A DNA stretch of 64,000 bases from Hymenobacter busanensis (GTDB lineage: Bacteria > Bacteroidota > Bacteroidia > Cytophagales > Hymenobacteraceae), in NCBI RefSeq assembly GCF_008727865.1, contig NZ_VTWU01000002.1, positions 248,001-312,000 of the forward strand. Direction: 5' to 3'. Within the stretch, counting starts at the first letter, position 1; the number at the start of each line of letters is the position of its first letter. The translations under genes were made by a program, and so were the position numbers. The notes beneath the pieces were generated by a model that worked only from the letters and a program-made list of their open reading frames with translations, was not told the origin of the DNA and made no database searches. This document shows positions 51,671 through 60,411 of this stretch, piece after piece.

Positions 51671-52636
51671 ATGAAAAACACCATCTGGGCATTGCTCGCG
51701 GCCCTGTGCCTCTGGCTGGCCGTGCCGGCCCAGGCCGCTCCGCGCGCCGCAACCGATACGCTGTTGCGCATTGCGGCCAACCCGGCCAAGGGCTTCAACT
51801 ACCCTTACTTCCTGCTGGTGCCCAAACGCACGCCCCGCAACGCGCCGGTGTACCTGATGGTGGAGCCCAACAACACCGGCGCCCTGAACGACACGCTGGC
51901 CGTGCACGAGCGGGCGGCACGCATTGCCATTGGTGGTCCGAAGGCGGGACTGTCGCGCCCCCTGGCCCGCGAAATCGGCGTGCCGCTGCTCACGCCGGTG
52001 TTTCCGCGCCCGGCCACACAATGGCAGATCTACACCCACGCCCTCGACAAAGATGCCATTCACGCCACCGGCGACCTGGCCCGGCTCGACGTGCAGCTGC
52101 TGCGCATGATTGACGACGCCCGCCAGCAGCTGCGCACCCTGCAGGTGCAGGCCCACGAGCAGGTGCTGCTCAACGGCTTTTCGGCCTCGGCTACGTTCGT
52201 CAACCGCTTTACGGTGCTGCACCCCGAGCGCGTGCGGGCCGTGGCCGGCGGCGGGCTCAACGGCCTGCTGATGCTGCCGGTGGCCAAGGTGCAAGGGGCC
52301 GCCCTGCCCTACCCCCTCGGCCTGGCCGACTACCGGGAGCTAACCGGCCACAAGCTCAACCTGCGCCAGTACCAGGCCGTGCCGCAGTTCTTCTACATGG
52401 GCGCCCTCGACGACAACGACGCCGCCGCCTTCGACGACGCCTACGACACGGCCGAGCGGGCCCTCATTTACCAGCACCTGGGCCAGCAGATGCAGCCCAC
52501 CCGCTGGGCCTACTGCCAGCAGGTGTACCGCGACCATAAAATCAACGCCCGGTTCCAGACCTATCCGCACATCGGCCACGGCACCGACATGGTCATTTTC
52601 AACGAGCTGAAAGCCTTTTTCCTGGCCCAGCTATAG
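51671..52636 (+). CDS. Secreted alpha/beta hydrolase-fold protein
   Basis: A 321-residue exported protein. Signal peptide MKNTIWALLAALCLWLAVPAQA, then a hydrolase fold: oxyanion-side strand FLLVPKRTPRNAPVYLMVEP, nucleophile elbow in NGFSASATF (Gly-Phe-Ser-Ala-Ser), an acid candidate in MGALDDNDAAAFDD, and a catalytic His in THPH-like YPHIGHGTD. It looks like an esterase/PHB-depolymerase-like hydrolase; natural substrate unknown. The start is set by the signal peptide at 51671. DoxX is convergent at 52696. Confidence 0.78.
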   Translation: MKNTIWALLAALCLWLAVPAQAAPRAATDTLLRIAANPAKGFNYPYFLLVPKRTPRNAPVYLMVEPNNTGALNDTLAVHERAARIAIGGPKAGLSRPLAREIGVPLLTPVFPRPATQWQIYTHALDKDAIHATGDLARLDVQLLRMIDDARQQLRTLQVQAHEQVLLNGFSASATFVNRFTVLHPERVRAVAGGGLNGLLMLPVAKVQGAALPYPLGLADYRELTGHKLNLRQYQAVPQFFYMGALDDNDAAAFDDAYDTAERALIYQHLGQQMQPTRWAYCQQVYRDHKINARFQTYPHIGHGTDMVIFNELKAFFLAQL

Positions 52637-52695
52637 GCCCGCGGGATAAAGCGGGCAGTTGGTGGCCGTCGAAGTATTGGTGTAGCCACATCGGC

Positions 52696-53094
52696 TCAGG
52701 CGGTACCCGCGCGGTGACGCAGGCTGTCGAGACTCCACGGCCCTGGGCCCTGGAAGAAAATGTAGAGAAACACGAAGCAAAACAGCACGGCTGGTTCGCC
52801 GCTGTTGAGCAGCGGCAGCGGGTGCTGGGGCACGTGAGCCATGAAGTAGGCCACGGCCATTTCGCCGCTGGCCAGGAAAGCCGCCACCCGCGCAAACAAC
52901 CCCACGGCTACCAGCAGACCGCCCACGAGTTCGATAATCCCGGCCACGCCCATATGGGAAGCCAGCTCCACGGTCGGCTTGTCGCCGGGGAAGCCCAGCA
53001 GTTTCTGGCTGCCGTGCAGGGCAAAGAGTACCCCTACCACGATGCGGAGCAGGGCGTAGATGTAGGGTGCGTAGCGGCTGAGCGAGGCGTTCAT
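52696..53094 (-). CDS. DoxX family membrane protein
   Basis: A 132-residue inner-membrane protein with four helices: YAPYIYALLRIVVGVLFALH (~8-27), ASHMGVAGIIELVGGLLVAVG (~45-65), a third around FLASGEMAVAYFM, and PAVLFCFVFLYIFFQGPGPW at the end. The conserved start (LLRIVVGVLFALHGSQKLLG) and the EL-GG segment are the DoxX signature. Members are linked to oxidoreductase or thiol stress systems in some bacteria; the role here is unknown. It is separated from the downstream barrel gene by a divergent gap. Confidence 0.88.
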   Translation of the reverse strand: MNASLSRYAPYIYALLRIVVGVLFALHGSQKLLGFPGDKPTVELASHMGVAGIIELVGGLLVAVGLFARVAAFLASGEMAVAYFMAHVPQHPLPLLNSGEPAVLFCFVFLYIFFQGPGPWSLDSLRHRAGTA

Positions 53095-53379
53095 GGCGCA
53101 AACGGTGAAGTGACCAGAAGTAGACTGAAGGTTTAACGCGGCCCTTCCGACCCAGGTTGGGTGTCCGCCGAAAGGCGCTACTGCCCTGCCTCCTGCCCAA
53201 CTCTGCTTAGGCGCATCAACCGCTTGCCTGGCCTCCGCTCCTACTCAACACGGTTTCGCGGCGGCTTCCCATACTCATTACTGCTTCTGTGGCAAGCTGT
53301 TTTTATGCAGGCCAGCGCATCCTGGCCCGATTTTCTCCGTCCCGACGGCCCTTGGTGTTCTACCCTATCGGTCCGGTAC

Positions 53380-54246
53380 ATGGTGCATTCTTTACTTCTC
53401 GTGTTGGGGCTGTGGCAGCCCGTAGCCCCTCTCGCTGCCGCCGACTCCCTGTCCCGCCCCTTGCTGCGACGTTGGACCTGGTACGGCGGCCCGTTGGTGG
53501 GCTTGGCCCGGCCGTCGATGAAGATTGAAAACAACTTTCCCTACGCGAGCTACGCGGGCGGGCAGCTCGTGGAGCCGGCGTATCTGCTGGGCCAGAATGT
53601 AGATGCCCGCTTGCGGCCCTTGGGCGGCTTGCAACTGGGGCTGGAGTCGCCGGAGCGGCGCTGGGCTCTGCACACCGAAGGCACGGTGCGGCAGTTCGGC
53701 GGCTATCGGCAGCAGTTTGCCACCGGCTACGCGGCCTTCCCTACCAAAACGTACTCCATGAATGCCGCTGCCGTGGCCTTCACCCTGGGCGGGCGCTACC
53801 AGCTGCCGCTGCGGCAGGTGCGCGTATTTGTTGGTGCGGGCTGGAGTATTACCCGGTGGTACGGCGTGCGTTCGGGCGTGCAATACGATGGTGTGATGAG
53901 CCGCGAGCTGGAAGGCATTGTGCTGCCGGCCAGCGGCTCGTTCATGCAGGGCCTCGCCCCCGGCTCCGTCGACCAACGAGTAGCGCAGCCTTACTTTCCG
54001 CATGCCGGCGGACCGTACGCCGAAGCCGGCGCGCACTACCGCCGCTGGACGTTGGCCCTGGGCTACCGCCGTACCCGCGCCCACACCTTCGACGACCCCA
54101 GTTCGGCCGCCTTTCGGCAGCAAAGCCGCCAAACCGGCGAGTTGATGGGATTCAAAACCGCGTTTGGGTACTACGCCACGCCGCGCACCAGCTACCTCAC
54201 CGTCGGCTGGCGGCTGTTTGACTCCCGGCACGTGCCGGAACTGTAG
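53380..54246 (+). CDS. Exported beta-barrel protein
   Basis: A 288-residue protein with a signal peptide MVHSLLLVLGLWQPVAPLAAA and alternating hydrophobic strands with aromatic ends (WTYGGPLVGLARPS start, SYLTVGWRLF near the end) typical of small outer-membrane barrels. It is not assigned to a named family. The start at 53380 is chosen for the signal peptide; the frame upstream is spurious. Confidence 0.65.
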   Translation: MVHSLLLVLGLWQPVAPLAAADSLSRPLLRRWTWYGGPLVGLARPSMKIENNFPYASYAGGQLVEPAYLLGQNVDARLRPLGGLQLGLESPERRWALHTEGTVRQFGGYRQQFATGYAAFPTKTYSMNAAAVAFTLGGRYQLPLRQVRVFVGAGWSITRWYGVRSGVQYDGVMSRELEGIVLPASGSFMQGLAPGSVDQRVAQPYFPHAGGPYAEAGAHYRRWTLALGYRRTRAHTFDDPSSAAFRQQSRQTGELMGFKTAFGYYATPRTSYLTVGWRLFDSRHVPEL

Positions 54247-54305
54247 CGCCGCTGGGCGCAATAGCTGAATTACAGTCCTTGCGCAGCGTGCCGCCCCCGA
54301 TGAGG

Positions 54306-54339
54306 TTTGGTGGGGAGGCAATCGGCTTTGCTACCTTCG
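54306..54339 (+). promoter_or_regulatory. Candidate promoter of the metal-dependent hydrolase gene
   Basis: TTTG (54306-54309), 22 nt, TACCTTCG (54332-54339), one mismatch from the -7 consensus, 30 nt before the ATG. Confidence 0.45.
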
Positions 54340-54369
54340 GCCGCCAGTTCTTATCAGATTCAGCCTTAG

Positions 54370-55104
54370 ATGCCCGCCACCACGCAGCTGCAGTTTCTCG
54401 GCCACGCCGCTTTCCGCCTCATTTCGCCCGAGGGCAAGATTATTCTCATCGACCCCTGGTTTACCAACAACCCCTTCGTGCCGGAGCACCTCTGGCAGCC
54501 GGAGCAGGCCGACCTCGTGCTCATTACCCACGGCCACGACGACCATTTCGACCCCGAGCTGCCCGGCCTGCTGGCCCGCACCGGAGCCGTGTGCGTGGCC
54601 CAGGCACAGGTGCGCTTCTACCTCTACGAGCAAGGGGTGCCCACCGCGCAGTTTGAGCCCCTCAACAAAGGCGGCGCCGTAGAAATCCAAGGTGTCGAAA
54701 TTACCATGACGCTGGCTTTCCACGCTTCCCACATCGACCTGCCCGACGGTACCGCCGGCCACGCGCACGAAGGTGTCGGCTTCATCCTGCGTTTCTCCGA
54801 CGGCGCGGTGATATATGCCGCCGGCGACACGGCCCTGTTCGGCGACATGCGGCTGCTGGCCGAGCTCTACCAGCCCACCGTGGCCCTGCTACCCATTGGT
54901 GGGCGCTACACCATGGGGCCACGCGAGGCCGCCCACGCCGCTCGGCTGCTGCGCGTCTCCCACGTGGTACCCTTTCACTATGGCACCTACCCCGCCCTCA
55001 CCGGCACACCCGACGAGTTGCGGGCCCACCTTGCCCCAACCGACGGCGTGACGGTGCATGCGCTGAAAGCCGGTGAAATGCTGCCCCTGGAAAAGCGGCA
55101 ATAA
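54370..55104 (+). CDS. UPF0173-type metallo-beta-lactamase-fold hydrolase
   Basis: A 244-residue metallo-hydrolase. The zinc motif THGHDDH is at 53-59, with a further His in TLAFHASHID, the conserved Asp in IYAAGDTALFGDM and the terminal histidine in VVPFHYGTYP. The sequence LQFLGHAAFRLISPEGKIILIDPWF is the typical start of UPF0173 proteins. Related enzymes act on nucleotides, thiols or lactones; the substrate here is not known. It is preceded by a good candidate promoter and converges on the ankyrin gene. Confidence 0.88.
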   Translation: MPATTQLQFLGHAAFRLISPEGKIILIDPWFTNNPFVPEHLWQPEQADLVLITHGHDDHFDPELPGLLARTGAVCVAQAQVRFYLYEQGVPTAQFEPLNKGGAVEIQGVEITMTLAFHASHIDLPDGTAGHAHEGVGFILRFSDGAVIYAAGDTALFGDMRLLAELYQPTVALLPIGGRYTMGPREAAHAARLLRVSHVVPFHYGTYPALTGTPDELRAHLAPTDGVTVHALKAGEMLPLEKRQ

Positions 55105-55188
55105 GCTTCCTAAGGCTTACCTACAACGAACCTGGCCCGCCTTCAGCAGCTGAAAGCAGGCACGTCTTTTTTCAGCAAAATCTGCGGC

Positions 55189-55674
55189 TTATTGGGGCAG
55201 CACCTTCAGGGCTTCTTCGTTGCCTTGCTGAATGGCGAGGTCGTACGCCGAGAGGCCGCGCACGTCGCGGATGGCGGTATCGGCGCCGGCATCGAGGAGC
55301 ACGGGCAGGATGTCGTGCCGGCCGAAGAGCGTGGCAAACATGAGCGCCGTGCCGCCGTTGCCGTTTTGCAGGTTCAGGTCGGCACCGTGGTCGATGAGGG
55401 CCTGTGCCACCTCGGGGTAGCCCTTGAAGCTGACGCCCATCAGGGCGGTGTTGCCGGCGGCGTCCTGCACGTTGGGGTCGGCACCGGCTTCGAGCAGGGC
55501 ATACGTGGCGTCGAGGTGGCCGTCGTAAGCGGCTACGATGAGCGGGGTAAAGCCCTTGCCGTTCTGAATGTTCACGTCGATGCCCCCGTCGAGCAGCTCT
55601 TTCAGGTAGGCAACATTGCCGCGGCGGGCGGCATCAAACAGCAGGTCTTCGGGGCGGGAGGAAGAAAAATCCAT
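55189..55674 (-). CDS. Ankyrin repeat protein
   Basis: A 161-residue protein of about four ankyrin repeats. Repeat units are seen around DLLFDAARRGNVAYLKELLD, GFTPLIVAAYDGHLDATYAL, GNTALMGVSFKGYPEVAQAL and GTALMFATLFGRHDILPVLL, each with the G-x-TPL or TAL helix pattern and GAD-N loop. There is no signal peptide, so it is probably cytoplasmic and mediates protein contacts. In some bacteria such a protein accompanies a catalase, but no catalase lies here. Convergent with the UPF0173 gene. Confidence 0.88.
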   Translation of the reverse strand: MDFSSSRPEDLLFDAARRGNVAYLKELLDGGIDVNIQNGKGFTPLIVAAYDGHLDATYALLEAGADPNVQDAAGNTALMGVSFKGYPEVAQALIDHGADLNLQNGNGGTALMFATLFGRHDILPVLLDAGADTAIRDVRGLSAYDLAIQQGNEEALKVLPQ

Positions 55675-55818
55675 TGAGTACAGAAGGATGGGGTCTACAT
55701 AACCGCTGGAACCTGCCCTTGGTTGAAGGGACGCGCCAACGCATTAAAATCAACTGTGCAAGCATACGATTTTCTCTCCTTCCATCCGCCCCGGTTTTGT
55801 AGCGGCCGGCGGCATCCG

Positions 55819-56811
55819 TCAGTCGTTTTGTAGGGCGGTAGTAGCCGGCAACACCTTGCCCAGCCACTGAAACATTTGCCGGTACACCTCGGCCCGCACC
55901 GCCGGGCGCGACAGCACCAAGTCGTGCATACCGCCCTCGATGGCGCATACCGTTACGTGCGGCCCCAAGCGCGGCGCCAGCGTGCGAATATGCTCGACGT
56001 TCAGCACGGCGTCGGCTTCGAAAAACTCGTCGTTGAGGGGGTGGTAGCGCCGCACAGTGCGGGCCGAGTGCAGCACCAGTACCGGCTGGGCCACGTGCAG
56101 CCCCCGCGCCACGGCGCGGTGCCCCGCGGCAATGGCCCGCAGCCAGCCCATGGTAATGGGAAATACCTCGATGGGTTTCCAGGGCAGATGGTATTCCCAC
56201 TCGCCCTGAAAATTGCGGTGCAGGCTTTGGCCGTAGGATTCCGGCAGCTTTCCGGGCAGAAACACATTGGGCAGCGCCCGCCCCAGTGCGGCTACCACCG
56301 GCACGCCGATATGCCGCAACAGCCACGGCTGGTTCATGGCAAAAAACGGGCTGTTGAGCACCAATGCCGCCAAGGCGTCACGCCGGGCGCCGACCTCGGC
56401 ATACAAGGCACCGATAAGGCCGCCGGTCGAATGCGCGTTCAGCACCACGGTTTGGTGGCCTTCGCGCTGAATGGTGGCCAGGGCGGCGTCGAGGTCGGGA
56501 AAGTACTCGTGCAGGTTGCGCACATTGTTGGGGCGCTGGTGCGGGAGCAGGGAGCGGCCGTATTTGCGCAGGTCGAGGGCGTAGAACCGGTAGCCGTGGG
56601 CGGCCCACTGCTCGGCTAGCTCGCGCTGGAAAAAGTAGTCGGAGAAGCCGTGCACGTAGAGCACTGCCCGGTCGGGCAGTGGGCCGGCTGCCTGGTGGCG
56701 CACCAGCGTGCAGCACACCGCGCCTTCGTAGTCGGTGGGCTGCGCAATGGTCAGTTGCTCAAAGTCGGGCCCGAGTACGTCGGGGCGGTAGGAAGAAGCG
56801 GAAGCAGGCAT
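55819..56811 (-). CDS. Alpha/beta hydrolase, serine lipase/lysophospholipase-like
   Basis: A 330-residue cytoplasmic hydrolase without signal peptide. The fold start AVLYVHGFSDYFFQRELAEQ has the oxyanion HG motif, the nucleophile is in VVLNAHSTGGLIGAL (Ser at the AHSTGG elbow), the acid is likely in the VLVLHSARTVRRYHPLNDEFFEAD region, and the His in IEGGMHDLVLSRP. It resembles monoacylglycerol lipase / lysophospholipase (Hydrolase_4) proteins. Substrate unknown. It is divergent from a small SnoaL-like gene. Confidence 0.88.
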   Translation of the reverse strand: MPASASSYRPDVLGPDFEQLTIAQPTDYEGAVCCTLVRHQAAGPLPDRAVLYVHGFSDYFFQRELAEQWAAHGYRFYALDLRKYGRSLLPHQRPNNVRNLHEYFPDLDAALATIQREGHQTVVLNAHSTGGLIGALYAEVGARRDALAALVLNSPFFAMNQPWLLRHIGVPVVAALGRALPNVFLPGKLPESYGQSLHRNFQGEWEYHLPWKPIEVFPITMGWLRAIAAGHRAVARGLHVAQPVLVLHSARTVRRYHPLNDEFFEADAVLNVEHIRTLAPRLGPHVTVCAIEGGMHDLVLSRPAVRAEVYRQMFQWLGKVLPATTALQND

Positions 56812-56902
56812 GGCAAAACGAAACTGACGGATAGTGTACGCCGGGCGGCCCGCTGGCAGTTATTTCCGAGCACAACCGGGTCAAATATCCGCCCTGGGAG
56901 TG

Positions 56903-56932
56903 TTGCAAACGGGCTAAAATCTAATACCTTGA
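56903..56932 (+). promoter_or_regulatory. Candidate promoter of the SnoaL-like gene
   Basis: TTG (56903-56905), 19 nt, TACCTTGA (56925-56932), a weak match to TAnnTTTG, ~57 nt before the ATG at 56989. Confidence 0.35.
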
Positions 56933-56988
56933 CCTGCGCGGCCCTGCGCGGCTGCTGGTTTCTTCTTTTCCCCAAACTCCGTACGCTC

Positions 56989-57381
56989 ATGCACGCTCCC
57001 ACCGACACCATCGTGGACGAAATCCGGCAGATCAACGCTCGGTTTGAGAATACCTTCAGCCGCGGCGACGCCTCCGGCATGGCCAGCCTCTACACCGCCG
57101 AAGGCATGCTGCTGCCCGCCGGCAGCGACGCCGTGCAGGGCCAGGCCGCCATTGGCAGCTACTGGCAGCAGGTGATGAACCAGGGCTTCTCCCGGGTAGA
57201 GCTGCACACGGTGGAAGTCGACCACGTGGGCCGCGATGCGGCCGTGGAGCTGGGCACCTACCACATGCGCGACGCCGCCAACCAAGTGCTCGACCAAGGC
57301 AAATACATTGTCGTCTGGAAGCAGGAAGATGGCGAATGGAAGCTGCAGCGCGACATCTGGAACAGTAATTCTGCCCAATAG
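56989..57381 (+). CDS. SnoaL/DUF4440-like small protein
   Basis: A 130-residue protein of the NTF2-like superfamily. The pattern INARFENTFSRGDASGMASLY followed by GMLLPAGSDAVQGQAAIGSYW and a final KYIVVWKQEDGEWKLQRDIW is typical of the DUF4440 / SgcJ-type SnoaL-like folds, where a cone binds a small hydrophobic ligand or acts as an isomerase. No catalytic residues can be named and the function is unknown. The ATG at 56989 starts the family-like sequence; the long upstream frame overlaps the divergent hydrolase. A bidirectional terminator follows. Confidence 0.8.
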   Translation: MHAPTDTIVDEIRQINARFENTFSRGDASGMASLYTAEGMLLPAGSDAVQGQAAIGSYWQQVMNQGFSRVELHTVEVDHVGRDAAVELGTYHMRDAANQVLDQGKYIVVWKQEDGEWKLQRDIWNSNSAQ

Positions 57382-57415
57382 CCTCCGAAAACGGCTGGTC
57401 TGTATACCGACAATA

Positions 57416-57445
57416 AAAAGGCCCCGCTACCAAGCGGGGCCTTTT
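57416..57445. terminator. Bidirectional terminator
   Basis: AAAAGGCCCCGCT and AGCGGGGCCTTTT are perfect arms, with A-tract and T-tract on the outer sides, between two convergent genes. Confidence 0.9.
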
Positions 57446-57483
57446 GGTTATGGGCAGCGGAGTTGCTCGTGCGGCTCGCTCGT

Positions 57484-59172
57484 TTAGCGCACCGTTACGC
57501 GCGACACGGCGGTTTGGCCGTTGCCGAGCGTGGCGCGCAGGTGGTAGAGGCCCGGGGCCAATCCGGCCAGCGCAACGCGGTACGTACCGGCTGCTTGCGG
57601 CAACGTCTGCTCCCGCACCGTGCGGCCCAAGGCGTCGGTCAGGGCCAGGCGGCCACCGCCTGCGGGCAGAGCTAACTTGGTGTAGTCGTCGGCGGGATTG
57701 GGGTACGTTTGCAGAGCCACATCAGCAGCAGCGCGCGTAGCCGTGATGGTACCGCCGGCATTGAGCTTGCTCACAAAAAAGCCGATACCGGTGCCGGTGG
57801 ATGCAACGGAGCCGAACGAAACGGTGCCAAGCACCCCGCCGGCCAGGTAGGCATTGCCGCCGGCATCGGTGGCCACATCAAAGGCAATGGCCGCGTCGTT
57901 GGCGGTGGTGCCACCGGCCCGGTTCGCCCAAATAGCATTACCCAGCCCATCGTATCGGACCACAAATACGTCTTGCGTATTAGCGGTGAGCGTGGTGGTG
58001 CCAAAGGTGACGCTGCTCTCGAAATAGCCCGTAACATAAAGACCACCGCGGTTGTCGAAGGCTACACCCTGTCCCTGGTAGTAGTCGGGCGCGGTAGGAA
58101 CGATGCGGCGCGACCATTGCGGGGCACCTGTAGCCGAAAAGCGGGCCACGTAAATTTCGGATGCGTCGCTGGTGCTGGTGAAAACACCGTTGACATAGCC
58201 CGTAATGGCCACGTTGCCGCTGGCGTCCACGGCCACGTCGGAGACGCCGTCGTTATTGGCAGTGCCCGCCCGCTGCGCCCATACGGTGTTGCCTTGTGGG
58301 TCAAACTTGGCCACAAAAATATCCTCGTCGTTGACCGCGCCGGTGCCGGCTGGCAGGGTAACGGAGCCAAATATGGCGGCGGGTTGCCGAATGACGCCCC
58401 CCAGGTAGGGGTTGCCGGCGGCATCGGTCGTCAGCGCATACCCGAAATCGGAGCCGTTGCTGCCGCCTTTACGAATCCAGACCTGCGCGCCGTTGGTAGC
58501 CGAAAGCTTGCACAAGAACACGTCGCTATTAGAAGCCGACACCGTGGAAGCGCCCCCGAAGCCGATGGAACCGGCAAAATCACCGCTGACGTACACGTTG
58601 CCGCTGGCATCGGCAGCAATGCCGGTAGCATAGGCGCTGTTCCCGCCGGTTACGCCGCCGGGAATAGCCCACAACAGGTTGCCCTGCGAATCCAGCTTGG
58701 CTACATAAGCATCGGTTACGCCGTTGGCCGTGGTGAGCGTGCCGGGTGCTCCCGGAAACGAGAGCGAACCACTGAAGTAGCCGGTCAGATAAGCGTTGCC
58801 AGCGGGGTCGACGGCTACGCTAACGTCGGTGTCGCCCGACGTGGTGTTTGCCTGCCGGGCCCAGGCCACGGTGCCGTTGGGGTTCAGCTTAACCAAAAAC
58901 AGGTGCCCGTTGCCGGCGCCGGCCGCCAACGTAGTGCTACCAATGGTAAATGTTCCCTCGAACACGCCGCAGACATACTGACTGCCGTCGGGAGCTACCG
59001 CAATTTCATTGGCGCGGCTGCCGTCGTTTGCCCCGCTACTGCTGTTGGCCCGCACCACCGAAGCCCACGTGGGCGCAGCTACCTGGGCTTGGGTTGAAAG
59101 GGCGGCAAATCCAAGTGCGGCAAGGAGCCCGAGCCGAGTAAATAAAGGGGTAAAAGGAGTACGTGTGTGCAT
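57484..59172 (-). CDS. Secreted SBBP-type beta-propeller protein with T9SS sorting domain
   Basis: A 562-residue exported protein. Signal peptide MHTRTPFTPLFTRLGLLAALG, then about eight SBBP-like repeats with the unit DPAGNAYLTGYFSGSLSF followed by GVTDAYVAKLDSQGNLLWA, forming a propeller (~30-470). The last ~80 residues form a type A T9SS sorting domain (VALQTYPNPADDYTKLALPA, GLYHLRATLGNGQTAVSRVT) of the Por_Secre_tail kind, which is removed or linked during export. Ligand or role of the propeller is unknown. It depends on the T9SS, of which PorQ and a PorE-like protein are encoded here. The ATG at 59172 starts the signal peptide. Confidence 0.88.
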   Translation of the reverse strand: MHTRTPFTPLFTRLGLLAALGFAALSTQAQVAAPTWASVVRANSSSGANDGSRANEIAVAPDGSQYVCGVFEGTFTIGSTTLAAGAGNGHLFLVKLNPNGTVAWARQANTTSGDTDVSVAVDPAGNAYLTGYFSGSLSFPGAPGTLTTANGVTDAYVAKLDSQGNLLWAIPGGVTGGNSAYATGIAADASGNVYVSGDFAGSIGFGGASTVSASNSDVFLCKLSATNGAQVWIRKGGSNGSDFGYALTTDAAGNPYLGGVIRQPAAIFGSVTLPAGTGAVNDEDIFVAKFDPQGNTVWAQRAGTANNDGVSDVAVDASGNVAITGYVNGVFTSTSDASEIYVARFSATGAPQWSRRIVPTAPDYYQGQGVAFDNRGGLYVTGYFESSVTFGTTTLTANTQDVFVVRYDGLGNAIWANRAGGTTANDAAIAFDVATDAGGNAYLAGGVLGTVSFGSVASTGTGIGFFVSKLNAGGTITATRAAADVALQTYPNPADDYTKLALPAGGGRLALTDALGRTVREQTLPQAAGTYRVALAGLAPGLYHLRATLGNGQTAVSRVTVR

Positions 59173-59576
59173 AAGGCAGTTGAGTAGAAGAAGTGAATTT
59201 GCACGCCGAAAATACTGATACCACATTAGTATCCCAGACAAAAGACGAATTATTCATCATTTATTTCAATTCGTTTTTCACCCTACTAATAGGCATAATC
59301 CGCTACCTATTGCCTCTTGTATTTGAGAATTATGCTCGTGCATTACCGTATAATACTCTGCTCGCGTAGCCCGCTGACGTTCTGCTGCTTTCGTTGGTAT
59401 CGGCGTACTCCAGCATCAGCCATTAATGGCCCAGATGCAGCCGAAGCCGGGTCTTTTTCAGCCGGACTATATAGCTCGCATACAATAATTCCAACCTCCA
59501 CCGTTCTTGAGCCCAGATGCCGCAGCCGCGCAACGAGCCCACTCCGGGCTTATTTGCAGCAGTACGGCACCTCCTC
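59173..59576. other. 404-bp divergent intergenic region
   Basis: AT-rich region between the T9SS cargo gene (minus) and the L,D-transpeptidase gene (plus). It holds a candidate minus-strand promoter for the cargo gene (see 59207). No RNA gene or coding sequence seen. Confidence 0.5.
59207..59242 (-). promoter_or_regulatory. Candidate promoter of the T9SS cargo gene
   Basis: On the minus strand: TTTG (59242-59239), 24 nt, TATTTTCG (59214-59207), one mismatch from TAnnTTTG, ~35 nt before the ATG at 59172. The 24-nt spacing equals that proposed for SusC pair 3. Confidence 0.35.
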
Positions 59577-60311
59577 ATGCGGTTTTGGCTTGCTGGCGTC
59601 GTGCTGTTCACGACCATAGCGGCGCGCCCGGTAGCGGCGCCCGGTTTTCGCGACGAACAACTGCTGCACCCGCGGGTGCAGGCCGCTTACCACGATGCGT
59701 GGCCGGCCCTGCGCAGCCTGCTGCGGGCCCACGCCATCGAGCCCAGCCAACTGGAGGTGTTTTTCCGGGTGTTTAAAGTGGGCACCCGCCTGGAAGTATG
59801 GGCCCGCAACCGCACCGACGCTTCGTTTCAACTTCTGAAAACGTACCCGCTGGCCGGAACTTCGGGCACGCTCGGCCCCAAGCGCCGCGAGGGCGACGGG
59901 CAGGTGCCCGAAGGCTTCTACCGCATCGACCGGTTCAACCCCGAAAGCCTCTACCATCTCTCCCTGGGCCTCGACTACCCGAACGCCGCCGACCGCCTGC
60001 TAGGCAGCGCCAAGCCCGGCGGCGACATCTTCATTCACGGCTCCAACGTCACCATTGGCTGCCTGCCCATTACCGACGCGGGCATTCGGGAGGTGTACGT
60101 GCTGGCCACCGAAGCGCGGCATGCCGGCCAAACCGACCTGCAAGTGCATATTTTTCCCTTCGAGCTGACCGACGAGCAACTCCAGCGCCGCCGTGGCAGC
60201 GTGCATTACGCGTTCTGGCAGAGCTTGGCGGCGGGCTACCGGCAATTTGCCAAGCATCATACCCTGCCTACCGTGCAGGTTGAGCCGGGTGGGGCCTACG
60301 TGGTGCGGTAG
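59577..60311 (+). CDS. L,D-transpeptidase (YkuD/YafK-like)
   Basis: Periplasmic peptidoglycan enzyme of 244 residues. Signal peptide MRFWLAGVVLFTTIAARPVA, catalytic motif IHGSNVTIGCLPITD with His154 and Cys162, and flanking FQLLKTYPLAGTSGTLGPKR and GQVPEGFYRIDRFNPES as in the YafK branch. It would cross-link peptidoglycan or attach/release proteins, or hydrolyse such bonds. An ATG at 59517 is also in frame, but the second ATG at 59577 gives the better signal peptide. The next gene (VOC) starts about 100 nt downstream on the same strand. Confidence 0.85.
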   Translation: MRFWLAGVVLFTTIAARPVAAPGFRDEQLLHPRVQAAYHDAWPALRSLLRAHAIEPSQLEVFFRVFKVGTRLEVWARNRTDASFQLLKTYPLAGTSGTLGPKRREGDGQVPEGFYRIDRFNPESLYHLSLGLDYPNAADRLLGSAKPGGDIFIHGSNVTIGCLPITDAGIREVYVLATEARHAGQTDLQVHIFPFELTDEQLQRRRGSVHYAFWQSLAAGYRQFAKHHTLPTVQVEPGGAYVVR

Positions 60312-60411
60312 CGCGGGCAGCAGTCGGGCATCTTTTTTCGACGGATGCCGGTAGATTGGGGTACCACACCGCACGCTGCCTTTTGGTTTCTGCATCTCAC
60401 TCTCTGCTCCT

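Noticed and set aside
51388..52113. Plus-strand frame overlapping the hydrolase start
   Set aside because: Pro/Arg/Gly-rich shadow of the secreted hydrolase gene, which has a signal peptide and catalytic motif in its own frame.
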